From assembly GCA_023459215.1 (NCBI GenBank), contig JAEWVF010000034.1, positions 1-47,905 on the forward strand: DNA of 47,905 nucleotides. The letters run 5' to 3'. A program made the translations under genes and the position numbers. The notes beneath the pieces were generated by a model that saw nothing but the letters and a program-made list of their open reading frames with translations, ran no database searches and had not been told where the DNA came from. Each line of letters opens with the position of its first letter. The first letter of the stretch is position 1. Positions 40,398 to 47,666 of this stretch are shown here, piece after piece. The stretch is from Chloroflexota bacterium. GTDB taxonomy: Bacteria > Chloroflexota > Anaerolineae > Anaerolineales > Villigracilaceae.

Positions 40398-41603
40398 ATG
40401 AGTGAAGAATTCCAGGAAGTAGCTCCGCCGCAAATAACGGCGGATAGCCCCCAGAACGAACATACTCCCCCCGAAGACAGGCAAAACAAGACAGGCTGGC
40501 TCGAAGCCCTGGCGCGGCTCGGGCTGGGCGATGCCATCTTGCGCCTGGCGAGCGGCGGACTGACCCTGCTGGCGCTGGCGGCGATTGTGCTGCTGCTGCG
40601 GGTGTTTTTCGTCGGCCCGCCGCAGGAAGCCCAGGCCAGCAGCCAGCCCGTGGCCAGCGAGAGCGGCCCGAGCGTGGTCAGCCCGGCTTCGATCCCGCAA
40701 GCGGAAGGGGTCTATCGCGGCATCGCGCGCATGGCGCTGATTCACACCATCATCCCCAACCGCCCGCGAACCGAGATTGTCCAATATACGGTGGTGGCCG
40801 GGGATACGGTCTTCGGCATCGCCGAAAAATACGGGCTGAAGCCGCAGACGATTTTGTGGGGCAATTATTACACCCTGCGCGACGACCCGCACCGGCTCAG
40901 CCCCGGCCAGGAGTTGAACATCCTGCCGGTGGACGGCACCTATTACGAATGGCAGTCGGGCGACGGCCTGAACGGGGTGGCGCGCGGGCTGAATGTGACC
41001 CCGGAGGACATCATCAATTACCCGACCAACAACCTGGACGCGGCCACGATTGGCGATTACGCCAACCCGAACATCAAGCCGGGCACCTGGCTGATTGTGC
41101 CGGGCGGGACGCGCGAGTTCATCTCGTGGAGCGCGCCGATCGGGGTGACGCGCGATAACCCGGCCGTGGCGCGCCAGTTGGGGCCGGGCGCCTGCGGCGT
41201 GATCGCGGACGGGGCGGTCGGCTACGGTTATTTCATCTGGCCGGCCAACAAACACTACCTTTCGGGCTTCGACTATTCGCCGGAGACCAACCATCGCGGG
41301 CTGGATATTGCCGGTTCGCTGGGCGAGGGCCTGTACGCAGTCGACGCCGGGGTAATCGTTTACGCCGGCTGGAACGATTGGGGCTACGGCAACATGGTGG
41401 TGATCGACCACGGCAACGGCTGGCAGTCGCTGTACGCGCACATGAGCGCGCTGAACGTGGTCTGCGGCGAAAGCGTGGGCCAGGGGGCAGTGATCGGCGC
41501 GATCGGCAGCACCGGGCGCTCGAGCGGGGCGCACCTGCACTTCGAGTTGATGCACAGCTCGTACGGCAAGGTCAACCCGTGGCTGTACCTGCCGCCGCCC
41601 TAA
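40398..41603 (+). CDS. LysM-containing M23 (LytM-like) peptidoglycan peptidase
   Basis: 401 residues. A cytoplasmic Gln/Asn/Pro-rich start is followed by one membrane span (about residues 52-72, LASGGLTLLALAAIVLLLRVFF). There is one clear LysM (VQYTVVAGDTVFGIAEKYGLKPQTI...LSPGQELNILP) and a second degenerate LysM (YYEWQSGDGLNGVARGLNVTPEDIINYP). The C-terminal M23 domain has zinc ligands in NHRGLDIAG, and YAHMSALNVVCGESVGQGAVIG with HLHFEL. It hydrolyses peptide cross-links in the cell wall, or acts as a divisome or wall regulator. Start and stop are well placed before tRNA-Val. Confidence 0.94.
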   Translation: MSEEFQEVAPPQITADSPQNEHTPPEDRQNKTGWLEALARLGLGDAILRLASGGLTLLALAAIVLLLRVFFVGPPQEAQASSQPVASESGPSVVSPASIPQAEGVYRGIARMALIHTIIPNRPRTEIVQYTVVAGDTVFGIAEKYGLKPQTILWGNYYTLRDDPHRLSPGQELNILPVDGTYYEWQSGDGLNGVARGLNVTPEDIINYPTNNLDAATIGDYANPNIKPGTWLIVPGGTREFISWSAPIGVTRDNPAVARQLGPGACGVIADGAVGYGYFIWPANKHYLSGFDYSPETNHRGLDIAGSLGEGLYAVDAGVIVYAGWNDWGYGNMVVIDHGNGWQSLYAHMSALNVVCGESVGQGAVIGAIGSTGRSSGAHLHFELMHSSYGKVNPWLYLPPP

Positions 41604-41613
41604 AAATCGCGCC

Positions 41614-41642
41614 TTGTCAAAGGCGCAAAGCTGTCTTATAAT
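41614..41642 (+). promoter_or_regulatory. Strong sigma-70 promoter for tRNA-Val
   Basis: TTGTCA (41614-41619) and a perfect TATAAT (41637-41642) are spaced 17 bases apart, ending 20 bases before the mature tRNA. Confidence 0.9.
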
Positions 41643-41662
41643 ACGGCCCGCACCTGAAAAAA

Positions 41663-41736
41663 GGGCGCGTAGCTCAGTTGGTTAGAGCGCATGTATCACA
41701 CACATGAGGTCAGGGGTTCGAGTCCCTTCGCGCCCA
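41663..41736 (+). tRNA. tRNA-Val(CAC)
   Basis: Full cloverleaf: 7-bp acceptor GGGCGCG/CGCGCCC, D arm with GCTC/GAGC, anticodon stem CATGT/ACATG with loop ATCACAC giving anticodon CAC (41697-41699), 5-base variable loop, T arm with TTCGAGT loop, and discriminator A at 41736. CCA is not encoded. It reads GTG valine codons. A strong promoter lies upstream and a terminator downstream. Confidence 0.97.
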
Positions 41737-41745
41737 CACAAGCAG

Positions 41746-41780
41746 AAGACCGTGGCAGCACGCTGCTCCCGGTCTTTTTT
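41746..41780 (+). terminator. Rho-independent terminator after tRNA-Val
   Basis: AAGACCG pairs with CGGTCTT with an inner GCAGC/GCTGC stem, followed by a run of T. It lies 10 bases past the tRNA. Confidence 0.85.
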
Positions 41781-41786
41781 GTTTTA

Positions 41787-41883
41787 ACACACATGAGATC
41801 AGGGTTCCCCAAATGGATGCTGTCAAGGCTCGCCTGTCCTGCGGATCTGTCATGTGGACTACCCTGCGGGGCGCGCCCACACA
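41787..41883. pseudogene. Degenerate partial copy of tRNA-Val, interrupted
   Basis: ACACACATGAGATCAGGG (41787-41804) matches tRNA positions 41698-41715 at 17 of 18 bases, and CGCGCCCACACA (41872-41883) matches tRNA 3' end plus flank (41729-41740) exactly. Between them the T-loop region is replaced by about 65 bases. These include GCCTGTCCTGCGGAT (41832-41846) and ACCCTGCGGGGC (41861-41872), which resemble micro-insertions seen elsewhere in the window. It cannot form a tRNA. Confidence 0.75.
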
Positions 41884-41917
41884 AAATCCCGAAGCCATGG
41901 CTTCGGGATTTTGTGTG
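41878..41917. repeat. Perfect 40-bp palindrome overlapping the tRNA remnant
   Basis: Twenty-base arms with no spacer (CACACAAAATCCCGAAGCCA and its exact complement). The first bases are shared with the 3' flank of the tRNA copy. It could act as a terminator or as the scar of an element end. Confidence 0.9.
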
Positions 41918-41974
41918 TTTTGGGAGCTGCGCGGATAAATCTGAGATGTGATGCCGGCCGATCCAACACCTGAG

Positions 41975-42583
41975 CTATTTTACTAATTGAACAAATATAG
42001 CATATAAGGCAACAAAAGCCATAACACTCAAAGCACCTAACACAATGATTTTGTATATTTTAACCGTTAAACGCTTCTTACTATCCACACTTGCGGGCAC
42101 AAACTTATAGTAATACTCCCACGGAGAGACGTTTTTATCCCAAAGAAAATCTTTATTATTAAGGTAAGTAGGCCGATCATCTTTTTGGAGCTGCCTGACA
42201 TACGGATTTTCATCCAAATCAGGAGTATTCTTAGCCTTCAAAGCCTTAACGATACTAATAAACGCAATTATTTCATCAACATTACTGTGAGACAGCAATG
42301 TTGGATCAAAAGGATTTGTAGGAACTAGCAGATGATGCTTTGACTCTTGCGTGATTATTTCTACAGTACCAACATTTCCGGTGGGAGAAATAACCAATTT
42401 GATTTGTGCGATATCGGGCAAAGAGATAGCTAGGGTGTCCTGGCTGTTTAACCAAATTGGGCCATCAGAATTGATGTTGCTGTCACTAACAACAACCTTG
42501 ACAAGTTGTTTTGGGATGTTCCAAAAAAAAGAAAAAGCAAGTTTATTCGTTACCTGAAACCAAAATATATATTCTTTTGACAT
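41975..42583 (-). CDS. C-terminally membrane-anchored protein after Rhs module 2 (possible immunity)
   Basis: 202 residues. A soluble beta-rich N-terminal part (IFWFQVTNKLAFSFFW...KVVVSDSNINSDGPIW) is followed by charged sequence and one C-terminal membrane span (IYKIIVLGALSVMAFVALYAIFV). AGGAG precedes the ATG. It is AT-rich, lies 28 bases downstream of the Rhs module at 42612-43825 on the same strand, and no other gene is near. Genes in that place are commonly immunity genes for the Rhs C-terminal toxin, but no immunity family is recognised. Confidence 0.6.
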   Translation of the reverse strand: MSKEYIFWFQVTNKLAFSFFWNIPKQLVKVVVSDSNINSDGPIWLNSQDTLAISLPDIAQIKLVISPTGNVGTVEIITQESKHHLLVPTNPFDPTLLSHSNVDEIIAFISIVKALKAKNTPDLDENPYVRQLQKDDRPTYLNNKDFLWDKNVSPWEYYYKFVPASVDSKKRLTVKIYKIIVLGALSVMAFVALYAIFVQLVK

Positions 42584-43417
42584 CGATCAATTCTCCTAAA
42601 ACAACAATGTGCTACTCCGCTTTCGGCGTGTGTCTATTCAGATACTTGATTAAAGATTCGGGCATTTGTTGAAAGGCGGGTACGAATATTGCGGATGCGA
42701 TCTCTGCTTGATGCCTGGAAAGTCCTTTGTATGTCATTGTCAACACATCTGTTCCAAAATCTTCATACCTAGGGCTCATCATACCTACTGCACTACTAGA
42801 ACCCCAAGCCTGACCAATTGCTCCAGATACAAAGGAGCCCGCCAACCCTTGTGCAGTTATATCATCACCTGTAATTAGAGAATCGATTGAATAGCCAGCA
42901 GTTTGTACCCCGCCCGCGATAACATTCTTAACAGCTTGACTACCTGATCCCTGAGTTAACATCCCTGAAACAGCACCTGTGGCTGCATCAACGGTTGATG
43001 TTGCAGCATTGTAATCTTCTCCAGTAATCAAATTACCTACTTGGGTACTCACCAAACTAGAAGCTGCCCCCAATCCAGCAGACATTGCCAACGAAACTCC
43101 AGCGCTTGCACCAACGCCACTCCCAATCAATCCACCTACCACGGCTCCCTGCGCAGCTGCAACTGCTAAATCTTTCCAATCCGACTTCAAATCAAAGCCG
43201 TCTTGGCGTCCTACCTCGTTCCACATATATAACCCTACATTCACTGCTGCACCAATCGCCGATCCGATTAATATATTGGCAAAATGCCCTGTTGGATCGC
43301 TATATCGAACCGGATTGTTATTTGTGTACGCATACCGATCCCAGGCCTGGGTGCCCTGGGTCTGTTGAGGAATCATGGTGTCCGCCTGGGCGAAGCGTCC
43401 CAGGGCGGGGTCGTACC

Positions 43418-43430
43418 CACAGGGCAGGCC
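43418..43430. repeat. 13-base micro-insertion in Rhs module 2
   Basis: Module 1 reads CGTACC then AGCGGG; here CACAGGGCAGGCC lies between. Together with the 19-base insert nearby it shifts the reading frame. Confidence 0.75.
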
Positions 43431-43449
43431 AGCGGGCATTGTAGAACAT

Positions 43450-43468
43450 ACCCCTGCGGGGCACGCGT
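43450..43468. repeat. 19-base micro-insertion in Rhs module 2
   Basis: Module 1 reads GTAGAACAT directly followed by CAGGCC; here ACCCCTGCGGGGCACGCGT lies between. It belongs to the ACCCT..GGGCAC..GT family also found at 45393-45410, 27953-27970 and 28529-28546. Confidence 0.85.
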
Positions 43469-43938
43469 CAGGCCAAAGCCTTCGCTGACGTTGTCCGTGG
43501 TCGGGTCGTCCATGTAGGAATACTGGCCGGTGAAGGTATAGTCCGTGGGCAGGCCGGGATTGGCGCTCGACGAGAAGCGGACTTCGCCCCAGGGCGAGTA
43601 GCGCAGTTCGGATGTCTTCGTCCCGGCTGCATCGGTGGTGATGCTGGTCGAGCCGAGGTGGTCGGAGAGCAGGAAGGACAGACTGCCATTTTTACGCATG
43701 GCTACACGCTGCGCCCCGGCAAAGTAGTACTTGGTGACCACCCCATCCGCTTTGGTGACGAGGATGTCGCTGAAATTGATCCAGCCGGTGGAGAAGTTGG
43801 CCTTCAGCTCGATTTTCAGCAACATCTAGGACAACTACTGGTAAGCAATCCAAGTACAGGGTTTTATCGGCTTGAACACCATCGTCAATTAAAGATAGCA
43901 CTTAACAAACATCAGAGTTCACTCTCTCTCCAAAAACA

Positions 43939-44319
43939 CTATTTGTGATCATCACCAGATATATTCGACCAATATATCTTACTTATCACCGCCCCCAATA
44001 TTATTGGGAGCGATAAAGAAACCAGAGTCAATCCAAACGTAACATAACCATCAATGTATCGTATAGATGGTATTACTCTAATGATGATTTGCAAAATATT
44101 TTGATGCAAAAATCCTATAATAAACATCAATAAAACCGTACACTGGTAAAGAAAAACCAATATTTCGCCACTGTTATCACGATCGCGTATATCAGGAATA
44201 CTAAAAACCCTTATCATCTTTTTTATATTGCTGACTGGTCTGTTGATATAAAACAGTAATCGAATAACCGATAAAACAATGAAAATCATAAAATTTGATA
44301 TTATTAGCGACCAATTCAT
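43939..44319 (-). CDS. Small multi-span membrane protein after Rhs module 1 (possible immunity)
   Basis: 126 residues, about four membrane spans (SLIISNFMIFIVLSVIRLLFYI; ILVFLYQCTVLLMFIIGFL; YVTFGLTLVSLSLPIILGAVI and one weaker). Its ATG overlaps the stop of Rhs module 1 (ATGA, 44319-44316), so translation is coupled. It is strongly AT-rich. Genes directly behind an Rhs tip usually encode immunity, and a membrane protein would suit a toxin acting on or entering through the membrane. No family is recognised. The gap 43826-43938 upstream of module 2 holds nothing I can assign. Confidence 0.65.
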   Translation of the reverse strand: MNWSLIISNFMIFIVLSVIRLLFYINRPVSNIKKMIRVFSIPDIRDRDNSGEILVFLYQCTVLLMFIIGFLHQNILQIIIRVIPSIRYIDGYVTFGLTLVSLSLPIILGAVISKIYWSNISGDDHK

Positions 44320-45392
44320 CTCATCTCCTCTGTCCGGCCAGGCTTAACAACGTTTTGAAGAACATAATTATTAGCCCGTCCTACGATTGTCCCAGTAACA
44401 AGTCCTTGAACAGTGTTCACAAGCGGTTTTTGTAAAGCAGTAATCCAAAGCAACTTCTCTAAGCCAAAACCAAAGCCAGCGTCAAATATACCGCCCGCAA
44501 CACCCACACTAACAGACGCCCCAAGATCTTCCCAATAAAAACTTTCAGGATCAGAAGTAGCCAGATAAGCGATGCCAGCACCCCCACCCTCTATGATTAT
44601 TTTGCTAAAAGGGTCTTGGGTTTTTGCTGATGCAAATGCTGTTACGCCTGATATACCAGCATTTACGACAAATGGGTCACTTTCAAATCCTCCGGGGTTA
44701 TCTGCCATATACTGAATTTCTGTCACCCCGCTAGCCACACCAGCAGCAATCAAGGGGGTCGCAGTGCTAGATGCGGTTGCAACTGCTGCCGCACCAGCCC
44801 CAATAGTAACAGCAGAACCACTTGCGGCAACAGCTCCCGCAACAAGGCCTATCCCAGAACCAATCAAAGCTCCACTCACAGCTCCTGCTCCTGTTGCCAA
44901 AGCCAATTCTCCATAATCAATATTTCCTTGGTTTGTTATAGCATAAGTGACACCACCAACTATTCCTCCAACAATTAAACCTACACCAGCCCCAACACAC
45001 CATGGACAGTGCCCAGTTGGATCATTATACCGAACCGGATTGTTATTCACATAGGCATACCTGTCCCAGGCCTGGGTGCCCTGGCTCTGTTCAGGGATGA
45101 TCGTATCCGCCTGGGCGAAGCGTCCCAGGGCGGGGTCGTACCAGCGGGCGTTGTAGAACATCAGGCCAAAGCCCTCGCGCGCGCCGTTCGTGGTCGGGTC
45201 GTCCATGTAGGAGTACTGGCCGGTGAAGGTATAGTCCGTGGGCAGGCCAGGATTGGCGCTCGACGAGAAGCGGACTTCGCCCCAGGGCGAGTAGCGCAGT
45301 TCGGAGGTCTTCGTCCCGGCTGCATCGGTGGTGATGCTGGTCGAGCCCAGGTGGTCGGAGAGCAGGAAGGACATGCTGCCATTTTTACGCAT
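44316..45392 (-). CDS. Orphan Rhs C-terminal module 1 (core end plus tip domain)
   Basis: 358 residues in one frame. It begins inside the Rhs core (MRKNGSMSFLLSDHLGSTSITTD, SPWGEVRFSS, YTFTGQYSYMDD) and includes the complete end of the core: FYNARWYDPALGRFAQADTIIPEQ and DRYAYVNNNPVRYNDPTGHCP. A 220-residue Gly/Ala-rich tip with glycine-zipper-like stretches (VGAGVGLIVGGIVGG; GAGAVSGALIGSGIGLVAG) follows. No known nuclease motif is seen in the tip. The normal Rhs N-terminus is absent, and directly upstream an 18-base insertion gives an in-frame stop. It may be silent, or expressed from the ATG at 45392, which lacks a good ribosome site. Confidence 0.8.
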   Translation of the reverse strand: MRKNGSMSFLLSDHLGSTSITTDAAGTKTSELRYSPWGEVRFSSSANPGLPTDYTFTGQYSYMDDPTTNGAREGFGLMFYNARWYDPALGRFAQADTIIPEQSQGTQAWDRYAYVNNNPVRYNDPTGHCPWCVGAGVGLIVGGIVGGVTYAITNQGNIDYGELALATGAGAVSGALIGSGIGLVAGAVAASGSAVTIGAGAAAVATASSTATPLIAAGVASGVTEIQYMADNPGGFESDPFVVNAGISGVTAFASAKTQDPFSKIIIEGGGAGIAYLATSDPESFYWEDLGASVSVGVAGGIFDAGFGFGLEKLLWITALQKPLVNTVQGLVTGTIVGRANNYVLQNVVKPGRTEEMR

Positions 45393-45410
45393 ACCCTAAC
45401 GGGCACACGT
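45393..45410. repeat. 18-base micro-insertion upstream of Rhs module 1
   Basis: In module 2 the codons before MRKNG are continuous. Here ACCCTAACGGGCACACGT is inserted directly before the ATG. On the coding strand it reads ACG TGT GCC CGT TAG GGT, keeping frame but adding a stop. Removing it restores a frame reading AQCIT-MRKNG, matching AQRVA-MRKNG in module 2. Confidence 0.85.
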
Positions 45411-45429
45411 GGTGATACACTGCGCTCCT

Positions 45430-46089
45430 TTACTCAAGATTTTCCGGCGCATGCTGCAAAACCCAGGCCAGGATCTCGGTGCGGCTGCCAACATCCAGGC
45501 GTCTCATGATCGCGGCGATATGATAAGAGACCGTTTTCGTCGTTACGCCCAATTCTTCGGCAATCTGGTCATTCTGTTTGCCTTTGGCCAGCAAGCGGAT
45601 CAAGCGCTGCTGGCGCTCGCTCAAGCCAGCCCATTTTGCCCCGGCTTCCCTGCGCCAAAGAGCAGCGCGATTGTATTGTTCCTCGCTAAACAGCAACTCC
45701 CCACCGACTGCCCGGCGGATCGAAGCAATCAGCGCCTGGGCCGAATCCTGCTTACTCAGGAAACCCGCCGCGCCGGCGTCGATCATCGTGGCCAGGTAGG
45801 AATCGCGGCTGTGGGCTGTCAGGATCAGGGTGACAACCTGGGGATATTGTTGGCGCACCCAACGCTCCAACTCGCTGGGACGCGGACCGGGCATCTGCAA
45901 ATCAAGCAGCAGGACATCCGGCAACAACCGGCCCACCCATTCCTGGACTTCGAACCCGCTGCCCACTTCGCCGATCACTTCCAGGTCTTCGGCCGTTTCT
46001 AAAATTTTTCGTATTCCGGCCCGCGTTACCGGATGGTCATCGGCAAGTAAAATCCTGATTTTCCTGTGCGATGGCTCGACAGCGGTCAT
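45430..46089 (-). CDS. NarL/FixJ-type response regulator (REC plus LuxR-type HTH)
   Basis: 219 residues. Receiver domain: acidic pair Asp17/Asp18 (LLADDHP), phosphoacceptor Asp63 (LLLDLQMPG), switch Thr in ILTAHSRDS and Lys in GFLSKQDS. A LuxR-type helix-turn-helix follows (LSERQQRLIRLLAKGKQNDQIAEELGVTTKTVSYHIAAIMRRL; about 155-200, shown in part). It controls transcription on phosphorylation by a sensor kinase, which is not in the window. GGAG lies 6 bases before the ATG. The truncated Rhs module abuts its 3' end within 37 bases. The 207-base gap upstream (46090-46296) holds no feature I can name. Confidence 0.95.
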   Translation of the reverse strand: MTAVEPSHRKIRILLADDHPVTRAGIRKILETAEDLEVIGEVGSGFEVQEWVGRLLPDVLLLDLQMPGPRPSELERWVRQQYPQVVTLILTAHSRDSYLATMIDAGAAGFLSKQDSAQALIASIRRAVGGELLFSEEQYNRAALWRREAGAKWAGLSERQQRLIRLLAKGKQNDQIAEELGVTTKTVSYHIAAIMRRLDVGSRTEILAWVLQHAPENLE

Positions 46090-46296
46090 TATTACTCCTG
46101 TTTTCTATTTTTTTGTTTAAAGGTTGGTCGATCAAATCCCGGCTTGTTCTAAAGCGCTTCTCTTTGTGCAAGTTTACAAACCAAACCGGGCAAAACAAGG
46201 TAAACAGACTATCCTGGTTTGGATATTTACACAGTGCACATTTAAATTATAGCGTCCGCAGGCCAAAATGTCACGAGAAAACGCGCTCCAGCCGAC

Positions 46297-46830
46297 CTAT
46301 TCAGGGTCCCGGGCCACAAAATCTGCATAATCGGGCGGGAGCGGAATGTCAAACTGCCGGCAGAGCAGTTTGACATCCTGGTAGTCGTTCTCGTCGAGCG
46401 GGTAACCGGTGTGGAATTGAACCATCCACCCGGGAGTGATGCAGCAAACCGGGTGTCCGGCAATGCTCCCCTGGCCAGTCAATGAATCCAGCGGGTAGGG
46501 AACGCCAAAAACGAGCTTTCCGTAGGAGTCAAAGGTATACGAATGGAAATCGATCAGGCGACCCTGCACATCGCCCATCACAAAATTGCAGTCGCGGGTG
46601 TCGTCCCGCGGCACATCCTGATAACCGCGCGCCTGCAACAAAGACCGGATTCGGGGAACGTCGCGATGTTCGACGGCAATATCCAAGTCGTTGTGCGGGC
46701 GGGTTTGGCGGCCCAGGAGCGCATCCACACCCCAGCCGCCGTCGATGCAAACCGGAATCCCATGCTGCTCGAGCAGTTCGACAAACCCAACCACATCGGC
46801 AGCGGTCATTTCAGGCTGTTCCCTGGACAT
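46297..46830 (-). CDS. Lincosamide/aminoglycoside nucleotidyltransferase-like protein (LnuA / ANT(2'')-like)
   Basis: 177 residues. The nucleotidyltransferase signature is clear: CIDGGWGVDALLGRQTRPHNDLDIAVEHRD, with GGWG at 31-34 and the metal aspartates at 48 and 50, then a LLQARGY helix. A C-terminal part (GSIAGHPVCCITPGWMVQFHTGYPLDENDYQDVKLLC) is typical of the LnuA and ANT(2'') families, which adenylylate antibiotics. AAGGAGG is at ideal spacing. It overlaps the AAC(3)-like gene by 20 bases. Whether it confers resistance is unknown; many members are of unproven substrate. Confidence 0.85.
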   Translation of the reverse strand: MSREQPEMTAADVVGFVELLEQHGIPVCIDGGWGVDALLGRQTRPHNDLDIAVEHRDVPRIRSLLQARGYQDVPRDDTRDCNFVMGDVQGRLIDFHSYTFDSYGKLVFGVPYPLDSLTGQGSIAGHPVCCITPGWMVQFHTGYPLDENDYQDVKLLCRQFDIPLPPDYADFVARDPE

Positions 46831-47659
46831 CAGCGCCTCCTTTGGAAACTAAAATCGGCCCACCTTTGAGCATGTCCCGACAGCGGGGGCAGTCCGGGTC
46901 CGGGCAATGGGTCAGGGCCGGGTCGCGGGCAATCGTCCGGGCAAGCTGGTCGATAAACAAACGGAAGGGGAAAACCCGCCAGCGACTCGCGCCAACGGCA
47001 ACGCTTTTTTCGATTTCCGTAAGATGAGGCTGCAAGCGGTTGAACCCATCCGAACAACTGCCAACTTCGACCTCGCGGGGCAGGCCATTCCCATCCAGCG
47101 CCCAGCGCCTGAACATGCGTCGACCGGCCTTTTCCTCGACAAAGTGGATCGGGGTAGCCGAAGTCAAATCCACCCCGGCCAGGACAACAAAAGCCGGGAT
47201 TGCGGCATAAATCGCCTTGTAAGGGCCATAAACGTTAAGAAAATCTTGCGCGGCGATAAGCTCCTGGGCAAGCGGCCCCAGCGCCGCAAAGGAGTTCAAG
47301 GGGTGATCGCTGCGAACAGCATCCGCATCAGCCAGCAGCCGGGCCGGGATGGCACCCATCTCGCGCGAAATCATCCGACCGGGCTTGTCATAAGCCTGCG
47401 GAACGCCCCAATCCGGATTCGCATCCATCCCGTTTTGCGGCAAATCCCAGCCCGGCGGAGGCGCAGTTTCGCAATCATAACTAAACGTCGGAACCAACAA
47501 GGTGCAGCCTGACTGTCGGAAAGCCCGGATCAACGTATCCGCGCCGCCTTCGAGATGGCCAAAAGACTTGAGGGACGAGTGCAGGCAAACGACGCTGTTG
47601 CGCAGGCCCAATGCCTGGATCGCATCCACAAGTTGAGGAAAGGAAACCGAATTATCCAT
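46811..47659 (-). CDS. AAC(3)-family aminoglycoside N-acetyltransferase-like protein
   Basis: 282 residues from the ATG at 47659. A longer in-frame start runs back into the insertion sequence and is unlikely to be native. The antibiotic acetyltransferase pattern is seen: LGLRNSVVCLHSSLKSFG, TLLVPTFSYD, GRMISREMGAIPARLLAD, SDHPLNSFAALGP and the catalytic end PIHFVEEKAGR. A Cys-rich tail (HCPDPDCPRCRDM) ends it. Members transfer acetyl from CoA to aminoglycosides or related amines. An ISAs1-like end begins 8 bases before the ATG and no ribosome site is seen, so expression may be disrupted or newly driven by the element. Confidence 0.88.
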   Translation of the reverse strand: MDNSVSFPQLVDAIQALGLRNSVVCLHSSLKSFGHLEGGADTLIRAFRQSGCTLLVPTFSYDCETAPPPGWDLPQNGMDANPDWGVPQAYDKPGRMISREMGAIPARLLADADAVRSDHPLNSFAALGPLAQELIAAQDFLNVYGPYKAIYAAIPAFVVLAGVDLTSATPIHFVEEKAGRRMFRRWALDGNGLPREVEVGSCSDGFNRLQPHLTEIEKSVAVGASRWRVFPFRLFIDQLARTIARDPALTHCPDPDCPRCRDMLKGGPILVSKGGADVQGTA

Positions 47660-47666
47660 ACCCGGA

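Larger units (their letters stand above)
42612..43825 (-). pseudogene. Truncated, frameshifted Rhs/YD-repeat C-terminal module 2
   Basis: The upstream frame (from 43825) reads VVTKYYFAGAQRVAMRKNGSLSFLLSDHLGSTSITTD, then SPWGEVRFSS and EGFGL: the Rhs core. It runs out of frame, and the downstream frame resumes at YDPALGRFAQADT...DRYAYTNNNPVRYSDPTGH, followed by a Gly/Ala-rich 200-residue tip. Comparison with module 1 shows two insertions here, 13 bases (43418-43430) and 19 bases (43450-43468), which together break the frame. The N-terminal bulk of an Rhs protein is absent, so this is an orphan tip. Confidence 0.88.

Noticed and set aside
40338..41555. A 405-codon minus-strand frame antisense to the LysM/M23 gene
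   Set aside because: Its product is Arg/Ala/Val-rich without domains, and the plus strand encodes an unmistakable peptidase.
41787..41883. A second functional tRNA gene
   Set aside because: Only the anticodon 3' strand, variable loop and acceptor end are recognisable; D arm, 5' acceptor and T loop are missing or replaced.
43692..43901. A separate small ORF overlapping the start of Rhs module 2
   Set aside because: It is an out-of-frame reading of the Rhs core, whose correct frame on the same strand gives the conserved core sequence.
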